NCBI GenBank assembly: GCA_025526935.1
Contig: JAHLKD010000080.1
Span: forward strand, 201,001-265,000
Direction of reading: 5' to 3'
DNA: 64,000 bases
Source: Cladochytrium replicatum
Lineage: Eukaryota > Chytridiomycota > Chytridiomycetes > Cladochytriales > Cladochytriaceae
Shown piece by piece: positions 23,304 through 35,588 of this stretch. The notes beneath the pieces were generated by a model that was not told the origin of the DNA, did no database searches, and worked only from the letters and a program-made list of their open reading frames with translations. Within the stretch, counting starts at the first letter, position 1, and the number at the start of each line of letters is the position of its first letter. The translations under genes and the position numbers were made by a program.

Positions 23304-26300
23304 TTACATAAAGTACATCACCCGTTGCAGTTCCGGCTTCACTGCCCCAAAGCTTGGCATACTTCCACCGGTCGATGGTGTAGTGACACTCCCCTCATCG
23401 TTGACAACCCCAACCATTCCACCAATCCCCATCATGCTACCTTGCCCTCCACCAACCCTCATCAACGGAAGAGATGGTGGCCGACCATAGCTGTGGTATT
23501 CCATGCCATCGGGTGAGTCAGTCATGCCAGCCGTGGTTGGGGTTGACAAGACAGCTTCACCGCCCTGCTCGAGAGTCGCGGATGCAAGAGCAGCGCTTGC
23601 GGCCATTCTTTGTTGCTCGGGATCGGAGTCTGCCTCACTCCAGTCTCCCTGGAAGTGGTATCGAGCACGGGCAGCGACGAGGTGGGCGTAGTAAGCAGGT
23701 GGGCAGACAGAAACGGCCTTGGTTGCTCGGCAATACAAGTAGCACAAACGGTATGTCTGTTTTTAAATTTATCAGTAAGCTCCACAAAGATACCACCAAT
23801 CTACTATACCAGCTCTTGTAATGCATCAGAAGTGAAGTTGTTTTCATCATGCAGCACATGGTAGTGAGTCGGCTTGGATGTTCCTTGAAGCCCCGGGTGA
23901 GATGCCAAGTAGAAATCTGATTGTGAAAAGTAAGACTCCAACTAGAACAATTTAGACACCTGAAATAGACATACCAAACTCCGACGGATGTGTGCAACCT
24001 ATGAGAGCACCGATCAGAAATCCTTCGACATATGAGACAATCATCCTTACCAGAATCAACGACTGTCCCAGGTAATACATTTCCGCTACGGTCCGCGTCT
24101 TCTCGTCTCATCGGGAAGAACCGTGCATGGTGACGCTTCTGTACAACCACAAAAGTGATTGCAGGTCTGTAGCCGGGCTCGAGTGATTCACACGCCTTCC
24201 GAATAGCCGTAACCTCTTCGCGGTGAACCACTGCGAATTGGCTGTCTGAAACACCATCGCGGTAGAACACCATTCGGTGGGGCTTCGAGCCGCAAAACTG
24301 GTAAAACGTCCGAAGAAGTTCGGCAACCATCCCAGACAGATCCGAGATAACTTCTTTGTGTCCTCGTTGGGCACGAATCGCCGCAGCGTAACGAGAGCAT
24401 TGCGCATCCATGGAGGCAACGCAGGCCGCCAAGGATGGCTTTGAGGTATCGCCTGTTGCAGGATGAGTAACCTAAATTGACAGTCCACTTATAAACGATG
24501 CAGAAATGTTGGGAAACTAGCTTACATCAGCACCGAACACTATGGTTGGTCTTTCAGCGACAAAAGGGAGCTGGTGACTTCCCAAGAAGGCATTCATCCC
24601 ACCAAGTTTAACATTGATCTTAAGAGCCACATTCGCGCAATATTGTTTCTTTGCCTGGAAAACGTCTGTCGAATAGAATGATTAGTTCAGTAAATTCTCT
24701 GACCAAAGAATCAGCATGCTTACGTTTGCTCTGGACGCACTGACTCGCAATCCCAACAACAGTGTCCGTAATACGTTTAATCTCTGCATACAACGGGACA
24801 CCAGCATTCGGCAGAATGCAAACGATAAGCTGCGGCTTTGCATTGACAGAATCGCCGGCTTCCATGTACGCTGTCTTCAGAATGTTCTCGATGTTCCCCT
24901 GCGGATTGCCATATCGAACAGGCGGGTTCATGTTTCGTATCTCGATTCCCGTCTCTCGGCATGTCACTGCCATTTCACGAACAAACTTTGCCACGGTAGG
25001 GGGAGGAATGTCTTTCTCATGTCCAAACACAACAACGGACCAAGCAAGCATGACTGCTCCGTGAGCGACTTTCCGGTCGCGCAGATTCCATGAGCCTTCT
25101 CGAGGCGTTATAAAGGCTTCTCGAGAGTTCGGGTTGTAAGATAGCGTTGGCGTGGGGAGCACACGAGCGGGAACTGTTGCCATCTCACTTCCAAGACGAA
25201 TATTGAAGTCTTCCAGATACTCGTTGTCGGTCTGCTGAAGAAGATTGAAACCATTTGTAACTTTGCTGGATCGAATGTGTGGAGGTTGGCATGTGAAACG
25301 AATCAGATCGGTCTACGCGATACTTAAGCCAATAGCGCAACCACAATAGAAAGAGACACAAACCGTTTGCTTCTCATTTAGCCGTTTCATTATCCTCTGG
25401 CCTTGCAAGATGCGGCAAACCTCCATTGGAAGGTAGACATGCTTCGTTGGGTCGCCCACAATCAAGCATGGGAAGTGTGGGTACTGCAAGGAGAGTCCAT
25501 AGCGCTCGCGGAAGTACGAAGTCACATTTTCCTCAACCCCATTCAGCGGAAAGATGGTTCGCTCAGCCGGAGTCGAAGTAATGCCAGTCACTTTCCACCT
25601 GCGCTTGTTCGTTCCACGGTGGGTACAAACAACCTTAACATTCTTCAGCGTTTTCTCCAGCCGGGTTCGGTCCCTTTCTCCCATCGGCTGACGAATCTCT
25701 TCAGGACCACGTTTGCCCAAGATCTTTGCGACGGCATCAATTACCGGACCTATGGCGAGGGGTTTAGATAGTTCGAGACTAAACCGACACGCCAACACAT
25801 GGAGGCATACCAGGCTCAAAGAACGCAGTTGAGGCAAGATCAATGTTTAACATCATCCCACCACGAGACACCTTGATAGCCTGATGAAAGCCTTGCCAAA
25901 GCTCTGCCCCACCGGCAATCGATGCCGCTCCGTCTGGCGTATAGAAGCACCTTCCGACAGCGTTCAGGGTCATCGAGGGGAGATGACGGAGGATCGTATC
26001 CATAGCAAGTAGAGCAGCCTCCGGTGCATCAGGATCGCGTCCATCCAAAAAGTTATGCAGAGTATCCATGTTGATTTCGCCAATTTTCTGGATTTGGATC
26101 TTGAACTGACGGGGAGGGCGACGCTGCCTGAAGATCATAAAATCAGGTCGGTTAGCGATAAAGTCCAAAATCAGTGGTGATGCGAAACTAACTCTTGGAT
26201 GTTCCGAAAGTTTGGAAAGTCATCATTTTCTTCGGGTAGATCCACCACAAACGATGCCGATCCATCAATCAGAGGCAACGGGCGTGGGGAATAAACGTTC

Positions 26301-26959
26301 GTACGTCCATCAAAAACAGGCCGAACACTTCGCAGAAACGTGTTACGGTTCAACTCTTCCCACAGAGTAAACAAGCGGCGAGCAGTCTTTAAGTGGTGGA
26401 TCTCGGGGACGATGCTGAGCTCGTAATGGTGAATGTTCGCAGAAGGGATGGAGTGGATCGGGAAGAAGTTTGTGCGCAAAACGACCGGTCGTCCAGTGGT
26501 TCCATGGTTCGGGCGGCGCGGAAGATGAATCAAATCGGTAGGCGTGACTTGCTGCTTCAACGGGAGCTGCAAAGCTTGAAGGTCTTTCGTCGATGACAGG
26601 CGTCGTTGAAGACGATGCAGCATATTCGCCGGGGGATTCTTCACCAACTGCAAGGACTGAACCGACGGAGGAGGATCAGGTAGCGGAAGCTGGAGCGGAC
26701 GAGGTTCGTGTAAAAACACGTTATGCTGCGATTGCTGCTGTTGCTGCTGCATGTTGTGAAGTGGGGAAGTGGACGAAATTGCTTTTTGCAACATGGAATG
26801 GGTTGTCGCTAGAGTTGAAAGTCGAGTTCCAGCTAGATTATCGTCATTCCGCATTGCTAAACTATGGGGCGCGAGTTTGGAGGATAAGTCCAAGTGACGG
26901 ATATCAGCTCCTTGAAATGACAGATGCCCGAGTAAATGCACAAAGACCGCCGTCAGCAA
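23304..26959 (-). CDS. Argonaute (PAZ-PIWI) protein
   Basis: Small-RNA-guided silencing nuclease. Nine exons: 26959-26193, 26127-25811, 25749-25364, 25312-24724, 24665-24526, 24471-24051, 23998-23975, 23916-23810 and 23756-23304; phases close, 1067 residues. Domains: Q/P-rich N-terminus; ArgoN ([29 protein letters not shown]); linker ([37 protein letters not shown]); PAZ ([37 protein letters not shown]); MID; PIWI. The catalytic tetrad is complete: D in FGADVTHP, E in [11 protein letters not shown] in [11 protein letters not shown] and H in [12 protein letters not shown]. It should therefore be able to slice. The C-terminal tail after [10 protein letters not shown] is S/G/M-rich and longer than usual. 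The start may instead be an in-frame ATG at 26854 (MRNDDNLAG), which loses 35 residues. No Dicer or RdRP lies in the window. Confidence 0.93.
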
Positions 26960-27299
26960 ATGCTAAGCAATCTCAAGTTTTCCTTTCGCTTTCTTGATAT
27001 AATGTCCCGATCGACTGAAAGTTGAAAGAGAAAGTGTAAGAATGAGTTCGATCAAATCGGACAATATCGCGACAGTGAAACAAGTGGGGGATGAAATCAA
27101 GCGAGCAGGAACGGTAGCGAAAGGCATGTTTTGAACAAGACGCCATGGATCTTTCACTCACCACCGAGTCCGCGCTACTCCAAGCGATGCGAACGCCACG
27201 AAATGCGGTGTTTGATGAGATTTGAAAGCAGATATCAGTAACAGAGGTTGCGAACAGATAGCAGTCTCGTACGATTATTGTCCTTTAGAATACAGGAGA

Positions 27300-27332
27300 G
27301 TCGGGCCGGGCGGGGGAGGGGCAGGCGGGCGA
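27300..27332 (+). other. G-rich tract with G-quadruplex pattern
   Basis: A run with four G-tracts of three or more separated by 1-2 bases (GGG CC GGG C GGGGG A GGGG), followed by more G/C-rich sequence to about 27395. It lies between the Argonaute 5' end and the HNH nuclease 3' end. Confidence 0.6.
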
Positions 27333-27592
27333 GCCAGCAGGCGAAACAGACAGACAGACCAGCGTGCCTGCCGCTGGGTGGGGCGCAGGGCGGAATGAAT
27401 TAATGGAAATTTAATGTTTTAAAACATAATTTATGCAGATCACAAATCACATATCAACAATGTATGTATTGATCACAACTATCATAGAATAGAACATGTC
27501 AGTCAGTCTCATAGATGAAGAAGTGGTGGATGGGGATCATGATGTTGAAGAGGGAGATCGTTGAAGGATGTGGGGCTCGCCCCACTTCAACT

Positions 27593-28502
27593 TCAAGCGG
27601 TCGCAACGGTAATGGTAGTAGCAGGGCATCCACTGATGTAAGATGAAAGCGCGCTCTTTTCCGCGCTGTCGATCGTGAGGCTCCAGCTATGATATTAGAT
27701 CAGACAAGTGACGTCGAGATCACATCGCATCTCCTACCGAATCTTAACAGCAAGCCACTCTGCAATGTACCGGCAGAGTCCATTGTCAGGGACCCACTCA
27801 GCAGGGTCTTTGTCACCCTTGGAGCGGTTGGTGCTGGCGCTCACCTATTTCAGCAGTTATTGAATCAGATCGTTAGGGACAACTGAACAAATCAGACTCA
27901 CGGCGACGAGGGCGCGATAGTCACCGAGATCATTGGCATACTTCTGGCGCTTAGCGGTCGTCCAAGACCTTGCACCGCTGTCCCAAGCTTCCGCAAGAGG
28001 AACTAGGTGCTGTAATACGATGGTCAAATGATTTAAGATCCCAGTTCCAAGAAACAAAAAAGAGCTCACGTCAATGTCGAGGTCCGCCTTGTCGGTAAAG
28101 TACTTGGCATCATAGTAGCTGCACACCAATCAGGGAACTTCATATCTGACAGTGCGTTCATGGAATACCTGAACCACTTCCCTCCGGTGATCGCACAGCT
28201 CGAACCAACAGTCGGAGCAGTCACCGCCTCGTCAATAAGCACCTCTTCGCGCGTGTTGCATCCATCTCCGTCCTCATCGATCCTGAAATTATTTTCATTC
28301 AACTTCGGTTGAAATCGTAACTAGTGTGACTCAAGTACCACAGCGGGAACAGATCACGGTCGTATCCAGTGCGCACTTCAGCCGCAACGGAGAGTTTGGC
28401 AAGAGCCTGGGTAAGCGTGCCCGTAAACGTCGCAGCGGAGGCCAGCTGAGAGACAGACGCGACACCAAGCACCAATGCGGAGAATGCAATTGAAGCTCGC
28501 AT
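27593..28502 (-). CDS. Secreted HNH-family nuclease (DUF1524/GmrSD C-terminal type)
   Basis: Six exons: 28502-28339, 28282-28169, 28118-28070, 28009-27902, 27844-27738 and 27686-27593; phases close, 211 residues. A clear signal peptide (IAFSALVLGVASVSQLASA) indicates export. Family blocks follow: YDRDLFPLWIDEDGDGCNTR, EEVLIDEAV, VGSSCAITGGKWFSYYDAKY, the catalytic core DLDIDHLVPLAEAWDSGA, RSWTTAKRQKYANDL, and STNRSKGDKDPAEWVPDN, with DH and N/K as likely active-site residues. It closes with IAEWLAVKIR and DSAEKSALSSYISGC. Secreted proteins of this type are common in actinobacteria and fungi and are predicted nucleases. The substrate is not known; nutrient scavenging is a reasonable guess. Confidence 0.85.
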
Positions 28503-28893
28503 GATTCGGGTTGGTCGGGTAAGGGGGGGCGGGGAACTAGGGACAAGTTTAAGATAAGATATATGAAAAGGTCACAACGACCGAGGTCAAATTTTCATCT
28601 GATTTGCGGTCGCAATTGAAAAAAAAAACTTGCTGGAGCCAAAGGTCAGCGCACGTTCCCAGCTGCGTGCTGTTGATGCTGAGTGAAAGAAAATATTGAT
28701 CATTTATTGGAACTGGAAATGAAAGAAATCAGGAGAACATTTTACAAATACGAATGACGAAATGGGGTGATCCAAACAGGTGTGATACAACAAGCCAAGC
28801 CGCGATTTCATAAAGTCACAGGTCAGAAAATTTGAATCGCGAAGAAGAGATAACAAAAACTTCAGGAAACAACAACCAACGGGACCGAGCTCA

Positions 28894-29541
28894 TTATTGC
28901 TCGCGAACGACGAGCACAGGGCACGGCGCGTGGTGTACACAGTGGTCTGAGACGCTTCCAATCAAAGCCCTGAAACCAATTAATAAGTCCTAGTTCTTCT
29001 TATCGCAAGATTAAATCCAATTTACCTCTTGAAAGATCCCATGCCGCGAGATCCGAGTACAAGACACATGGGGGACAACTCCGCCACCTTCGCGACAATC
29101 TCATCTCTGGGATCTCCGCGGAGCGCGATGGCCCTGACCGCAAACCCGCCCTTGAGCACCTGAGCTCCGTAGCGTTTCAAGAGAGCATGGCTGTCAGCAC
29201 GACCATCCGTCTCAATACGCTCGATCCACTCGCTCACGTCCGTGTAGGGTCCGGAGAACGTGCTGTTAACCTGGGGAAGCGGGCGACAGTGGAGGAGGCA
29301 GATCTGATCCTTTGCGTTCGCGATCTGCTCGAGGACGTACTTGAACGCGTATTCGGAGTGGGCTGTGAGGAGGATCGACTGTGAGTTGGATGTGGATCAG
29401 GGTGAGAGAAAGCTTACGTGAAGAGTCGATGGCAATGGCGATCACGCGACCGACGTGAGCTTGCGATTCGGGGAGAACTTCTTCGTGCACGCTGGCTGAG
29501 GATGAAGCAACGGAAGCGGTTTGTTCGACGGTGGCAGACAT
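28894..29541 (-). CDS. Universal stress protein A domain protein (copy 1)
   Basis: Exons 29541-29418, 29362-29026 and 28969-28894; phases close, 178 residues. A short S/T/A-rich leader precedes the USP fold: VIAIAIDSSPHSEYAFKYVL, HCRPLPQ, then DGRADSHALLKRYGAQVLKG and ALRGDPRDEIVAKV. The ATP-binding loop is GSRGMGSFKRALIGSVSDH, followed by HHAPCPVLVVREQ. The G-2x-G-9x-G-S pattern suggests an ATP-binding USP. The next gene on the same strand (30131-30985) is a paralogue, so the pair looks like a tandem duplication. Role in stress tolerance is by family only. Confidence 0.9.
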
Positions 29542-30130
29542 GATAATGATTCGAGACTCTGAACGAAAGTCGATTGAAACTTAAAGTTTGTTGTTGAGGT
29601 AGTAGTAGCGAAGAATAGACAAGCTTTTCTGGGAAGCTAGCTCTCCGGATAGCTTTAGGCTTTATAGGATGCGATGAAGAGTCATCGACCACACAATGAG
29701 TCACCACCACGTATGACCAGTCGCTGACGGCGCAGCACGCGTTTGTGTTGTCAACACAGCTCATCAAGAAAATTCAAGGAAACAGTAGCATGAAAATTAG
29801 GACAAAAATAGAGGTGGCATTCCCGTGATCGAAAAAAGGCAAATCATGGTGGGATTTGCTGTGGTGGGACGCGGGTAACCTTCCGCTTCAATCCTTGAGG
29901 GGAGTCCGAGTGACCGAATCACCCCCGCAAGCAGCACACCGAGCATTGGAAACTGATCCATTAGATCATACGATTTTGCGAGATTTTGGAGCGGTGACCT
30001 CAGTGAGATAAAGTTGTCGATTGTTGACTTTGTGTGTTTGGAACTGTGCTCCGTTAATAAGTTCTCCATAAATATTTATTTACAATAGGCGGAATGAAGC
30101 AGTATCACAAATACTATCTCGCAGGAAAAT
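29542..30130. other. Spacer between the two USP genes
   Basis: Contains the upstream region of USP copy 1. One minus-strand frame (30069-29797, 90 codons, MENLLTEHSSKHTKS start) is open but has no recognisable features, so I do not call it a gene. Confidence 0.4.
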
Positions 30131-30985
30131 TTACGCAGAGCGCTCGCGCACTACGAGAACCGGGCAATTTGCATGGTGAATACAGTAATCCGACACGCTC
30201 CCAAGCATCGCCCTAACCAACGTCCAATTAATCAACAACCAAGCTCCTCCTCTCAGCACATTTTCTTTCCTACCTTTTAAACTGCCCCATCCCGCGAGAC
30301 CCAATAATCAAACACGTCGCCTTCAACTCATTCACTTTCGCGACAAGCTCGTCCCTTGGATCACCACGCAGCGCACTGGCCCTGCACGCGATCCTGCGTT
30401 TCAGGACCCTTGAGCCGTAGCTCTTGAGCAGACGGTGCGAGTCCTCTTTCGCCTCGGCCTCAAGCTTTTCGACCCAGTCTGGATCGCGCGGTGGTGCATG
30501 AAGTTGGGGAGAAAACGGTGCGGGAATGGGATAAAGTTCAGCTTTGTTATGACCATTAGACCATAACGCGACTATGAGAAATGAAATATACCTGATATAT
30601 CCGCGTACGGGGAAGTGAAGGGACTCATGAGCTGTGAGAGTGGACGAACATTCAACAAGCACACCTATCAAAATGCGTAAGTTGAGTAACGCTAAGGTGA
30701 GTTGACGATCTGACCAACCTGGTCGTCCTTCGTTACAATGTTGTCCATCGCATACTGGAAGCAGTAGTCAGAGTGTTCTGAGACCAGCATAGTTAGCAAT
30801 ACAGTACAAATGTTAAAAATTCCTCACTTACTCGAAGCGTCGATGGCGATAGCAATAACCCGGCGATTCTTGTGCTCCTCGTGGTGTTCGTAGATTTCCT
30901 CATGAGAAGTTGTTGAGGTACTCGGAGCAGTCACTGTCGTCGTTTGAGCAGATGCAGTTTGCTGCTGCTCTTCAACAGGGGCCAT
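30131..30985 (-). CDS. Universal stress protein A domain protein (copy 2)
   Basis: Exons 30985-30832, 30777-30719, 30664-30592, 30478-30274 and 30212-30131; phases close, 190 residues. The leader is rich in T/S/Q/E/H. The USP fold reads RRVIAIAIDASKHSDYCFQY, DDQVCLLNVRPLSQLM, then KEDSHRLLKSYGSRVLK and ALRGDPRDELVAKVNELKA. It ends CLIIGSRGMGQFKRAMLGSV, SDYCIHHANCPVLVVRE. The ATP-binding glycine loop is intact. It is paralogous to the gene at 28894-29541 but has two more introns. Confidence 0.9.
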
Positions 30986-31229
30986 TTGTTGTTAGATCAG
31001 TTGTTTGTGTTGAGGTTTGTTTGATGTGATCGAATGTCGAGTGACGAAATCCACCGACGTTCAGAGCTAATTTATAGTCCTCCCGTCTCCCGAGAATGCG
31101 TAACGTTACCAAAGCAAAAGTCATATGTGCTTCCATTTAACGTCTTGTGAGCAGGTGGTGAATCATTCCATCTCAATTCCCACGACAACCCAGTCTGATC
31201 TGATCTGATCTGTGTCTCTCGACTACTCC

Positions 31230-31756
31230 AATCCCGATGACAATGTCGCCGCAATCTACCTGGTCTTCGGTACTGCTCCTCCCTCGCTGACAAGCTGTTC
31301 GCCTCAAAGGCATATGCCCACGGCCCCGATCCTTCAAACCAACCACGCTCAAATCACTAATCGGCTTTGATAAGGCCATTCGATAGCCACGCCTCTCTGA
31401 TTGACCTCACATGCTCTTGGATCCTCTTTCATCCAAAAGCATTCTCTAACGCCGAAATATCGCAATCATCAATGCCCATCCTCGCATCGGCGCGCAAAGC
31501 ACACACTAAGGGGTTCGCAGCTCAACCAATTGATGCTCCTCCACCAAATGAAGAAGTCGACCGTGTTAATGCAGAACTGAAAAGTTCTCTACGAGGAGCA
31601 GTACGGGTTTAAGTTTGTGGAATACGTGCTTTTGGGCCACGAAGTGTAATATTGGAGGTCGAGATGTCGATTGGAACATGGGGAAGAGGCACTGAGCTCA
31701 GCGCTGTTCTGAAGGCCATGATGGATATTGCACGGGATAGGCTCAAAAAGCTGTAG
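31230..31756 (+). pseudogene. OHCU decarboxylase (uric acid degradation) relic
   Basis: Pieces of 2-oxo-4-hydroxy-4-carboxy-5-ureidoimidazoline decarboxylase in different frames: VYLVFGTAPPSLADKLFASK (about 31260-31310), the family signature INAHPRIGAQSTH (about 31470-31510), HTKGFAAQPIDAPPPNEEVD (about 31500-31565), YEEQYGFKFVEYVL (about 31590-31630) and VLKAMMDIARDRLKKL just before the stop at 31756. The frame changes at least three times and stops occur between blocks. In a working gene this enzyme makes allantoin in the last step of urate oxidation to (S)-allantoin; here it is broken. Introns could explain some frame changes, but not stops such as the one right after AQSTH. Confidence 0.7.
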
Positions 31757-32026
31757 CAAATGCGCGGAAATGTCAATGCTGGTCGGTCACAATTGTCTAT
31801 TATCGAAATTGACCACTTGATGACCAGCATCCGATCAAGTGCTTTCGTGAATGCCATGACAAACCCAATGGAAGAAATACACAACCCAGCCATGCAATCC
31901 CACTTGAAGAAACTTGCGGCCTTTTAGGCCGACGAAACATGGAAACAGGCCCATTCAAAGAAAAGCAAGAAACAAGCCAAACACATTAGAACACAAACAG
32001 GTAACAAAATATCTGTACAATCAAGC

Positions 32027-34814
32027 TCACTTTCTCCTCGGCTTGAACCACTCCTCCGCCTTTACATACTCGTCCACAACCTCTTTCCCAACCACCTTAT
32101 CCGCCCCAAGGCTCTTCACAGCTTCAACTACCTGCACCCACAGCATGAAACCTTTCGAGAAGTCCCTTGCCAAATCCACAGCGCACCCTCCATAAATTTT
32201 GGCGATATACGCCCAAGCCTTTCCGCTTGCAACCTCCGTCGTGGCTCCCGTCGACTCCCATGCAACGACAGCCACCACGTACATTTCCACAACGATCCCC
32301 ATGCAAGTATGCAGATCGGTGGAGAACGGCAACCCAATTCCGCCATCCACGCCCAAGCTCAAGAATTCCTCAGAGAACGACGAATCTTTCTTTGGGATCC
32401 CGTCGTTCATTGCCATGGAGAGCAGGACGGTTTCCGCAAGGATACGGAGCGAGCGGTGCACCGACCTTGCGATCGAGTTGAACACAAGGAGGTTGCGGTC
32501 ATACGGACCCGGCCAGGTTGCGAAAGCCCGCATGTTGAGGATGATGAGCGAGAAGACGCGGGAGATGAGAGTGATGTGACGCCTATTTTGCTGGTAGAGT
32601 TTGGACACTGCAGCTGAATCAGGCGCGTTGGGGGTTTGCTGTAGGTAAGTGTCGACAATGGTGGAAGGGTACGTAGGTGTGTACTCTTTCCCGTGCAGCT
32701 GCTCCATCCGCACGAGCTCCAACGCAACGAAAAGCTCCTCTTGATTCGGTTTCAGGACGTTGGCGGGATCAACTGAGAGTACAACCTGCTCCCCGCCAAT
32801 ACCAAGAGTTTTGGTGACAGTTTGCTGAATAGAAGTGGAAACCTTTGCGCCATGATTCAGGCCGCGGTAGATGGCTTTGCCGAGAGCCGTAAAAGTCTGC
32901 GAGTCCGTAGTGAACTGCCTGAGCTCAAGCAATCGCAGCAAAACCAGCGCTACAAACTCGTTCCTCGCTGAAGGGAGTTTTCGCTCGCCCCCAATCACTG
33001 CAAGCTCCTTCACCTTACGCGCGTACGCATCTACCGAGGTCAGACAGAACGCAATGTCAACCGGCACTTCGCCCTGTTCCTCCTCTCCTCCATCTGCCCA
33101 AGAAGTGTGAAACTGCCTTCTCCGCTCGTCAGCGACCCACGAGCTCGTCTTCGCAAGCGTCGGCCCAGGCTTTGCGATATTCTTTGCCTCACTCGCACCA
33201 TTCTGACTCGCCTCTTTGGCGCCAGCAGCTCGTGCATCTGGAATCCAGCGCCCACCAAGCGGTGGGCTCACCTGTACCTGCATAGGATACTCTACTCCTG
33301 GTTCAAACCAGAACACCGATGTTACTTTCTTATTCTGGAAAAATCGATGAAGATTCCAGGCCAGAAGGTTGAGAGACTGTGATCGAAGATCAAAGAGAGA
33401 TGGTGACTTAATAGAGTTGCGGTACTCTTGGGTATCTCCATTGCAAAGAGAGTTTCCTTCGACAAGCATCCCAGATGCAAGATTGTTTACAATCTGTGGC
33501 GAAACGATGCCCATTGAGTAGTAGAAGCAAAGTTCGTCGGGTAGGCGAGGCCCGATGGACTCTTGCAGCTCGGGAGGAGCTAAGTCTCTGTTTAGAGTTT
33601 CCAATCTACACTCTTCCGTTAAAACTTGGTGGAACTTGATGGCAAATCTGAACGGATAAAGTTAGGTATTAAACAGTATGGCAAGAAGGTACTGACCTGG
33701 TTCGGACAAACATATCTACATAATTCATCGACAGTACCTGTGGGTGGTCTGCGAACATCTGTATCGCATTGAATCCCTGGGACCCCACATCCACAGCATT
33801 CTTGAACGTGAAACCTCCTCCGCTCAATAATGGCGGGAAAGTGGGAATCCAATCAAACCCAGCCATGATACAAACATCCATGAACTGGTCAGGCAACAGT
33901 GGCGGTCCACCAAGTCTTTCCGGGAACAAACCTCCCGGCCCAACAATCGGAATCCCATTCGGCCCGATAACGCCACTCAACCCGCCATTGACTCCAGCAG
34001 CCGATCCCCCACCACCGCTCCCCAAGTCCCTCAAAACCCTCGGTTTTTCCACCCACGAAAACGTCCCCTTGTCAAAATCCAACGACAGAATAACACGGTC
34101 GACATCCCACATGAGAAGCTCCGAGCCACTCACGACCCCGTTGACCATTCCACGAGCCTGGTTCTGCAAGTACGCCAGCTGAGCCCACGCTGCATATGGC
34201 GCACGCATAGATTCTACGCCGGCATGCGACAATGCTACAAGCACTGCATGGACGAAGTCGTTCTGGTTCACTGAGCCCGAGGAGCCCCATCCGTTCAGAG
34301 CCTGGTCGACACGTCCGGCTTCATAGGCCTCCCATGCCGCAGCACGCTTTTTGGGTCGCAGATCTTCGGTCGAAAAGGGTCGTTCTTTTCGAGGGAGTGA
34401 GAGGCCGTTGAACACGAAGAAGGGTTGGATATCATTCGCACGGAATTGTTCAATCTCCTTGTCGACAATAGCTTGAAGCGTAGTAATCGGCGGGGCACCG
34501 CCCAGGGCGACCACGGAAGCGAGGATGTGCTCCAACTCTTTGGATGCGTGGCCGTTGCCGGAGGTTGCATTGTTGCTGGACGCAGCGGATTTTCCAGGCG
34601 ACGAGCCTCCGTAGGCCTTTAATACACGACGTAGCCAGTAGTGACCTTCAATTCCCAAACGCGATCCGCTGATGAGATAAGAGTTAGGTCACCAACATGC
34701 GGGAATGCTGCAAATGGAGCATCGTAGCTTCAACACATACGCCAAAACGGACAGCGGAGCTGTGTGGATGAGCTGCCGCTCTGCCAAATAGATGTCGAAA
34801 TGGCGGACGGGCAT
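32027..34814 (-). CDS. MKT1: MKT1-like XPG-fold post-transcriptional regulator
   Basis: Exons 34814-34741, 34668-33697 and 33647-32027; phases close, 888 residues. It opens MPVRHFDIYLAERQLIHTAP then GSRLGIEGHYWLRRVLKAYG, the XPG N-like fold typical of MKT1. It continues through IQPFFVFNGLSLPRKERPFS, MRAPYAAWAQLAYLQ, GSELLMWDVDRVILSLDF and DVCIMAGFDWIPTFPPLL. The C-terminal MKT1 domain includes GPRLPDELCFYYSMGIVSPQ, DIAFCLTSVDAYARKV, VSRVFSLIILNMRAF and EEWFKPRRK at the end. In yeast Mkt1 binds Pbp1 and P-body/polysome components and stabilises particular mRNAs. The acidic catalytic residues of true XPG nucleases are not obvious, so it is probably not a nuclease. Glycine-rich loops (GSGGGGSAAG) interrupt the fold. 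Confidence 0.88.
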
Positions 34815-35588
34815 CAAATTGGTGTGAGGGAGTGGTCAGGTGACCACATTGGGAAGAACAACTCAAGGAAAAGAATGAAATAAATGGAAAATTGGAGGAC
34901 TGCAACAAGCACTAAAAATCAAAATGACCCTTCTGGCATTCCCGTCAATAAAACGATGCCTCTAAGATTCTCTATTGTCCGGATGCAATTGTTTCATGCC
35001 TTTCCAAGCTCGTCGCAGCAACGGAAAAAGTGATGGTGCCAATTACTCCGGAGCGCATAATAAAAACCGTTGCTGGATGAACGACTATGCGTGATATAAA
35101 AGAACACAGAGATCAGGTTTCAATCCAAGAACTTAACCCACCCCGCACAGACTTGAACTTGATTCTGAATCTTTTCTTCAGTTTCCTCAGAATCAAACAA
35201 GCTGATGTTGCGTTCCTTCTCGACTTAGTTCTACAAACATATTGTGGCGAATCTGCAAGATATTTTGCGTGTACGCCTTGCTGCGTGGTCTGGAGAGTCC
35301 AAGTCTGGTGCATCGCTTGACGTTGTGGATGAAGGAGTCAGAATGTTCTTGGATGTAAACACGGAGGTATTCAAGAAGATACAATAAATTCGGCAAATCC
35401 AGAACCTCCAAGACAGCATTCGATTGCCAACGACCAGGATAAGTTTGACATTGTGCCACGAGAGTATAGAGGTACAGACTGTCTGATTTGCTGGCGAACA
35501 GACGGGATTTAGACAATTCAAAAACTTCTCCAACTTGCGATGTATTGTGAATTGTTGTTATCATGCCATCGATAAATTAGCCAGATTA
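34815..35588. other. Spacer between MKT1 and AAGAB genes
   Basis: Contains the MKT1 upstream region and the AAGAB 3' flank. Short frames on both strands (for example 35087-35320 + and 35193-35564 -) have no recognisable features. Confidence 0.45.

Noticed and set aside
24108-25093. Several long plus- and minus-strand frames overlapping Argonaute exons
   Set aside because: Shadows of the PIWI and MID exons in other frames.
29797-30069. 90-codon minus-strand frame between the USP genes
   Set aside because: No recognisable features, no splice context, and it overlaps the expected USP promoter and 3' region.
33739-33779. Possible 41 nt intron in MKT1 at the GTACTG donor
   Set aside because: Reading through keeps the frame and gives conserved-looking VLSMNYVDMFVRTR; the intron would be too short.
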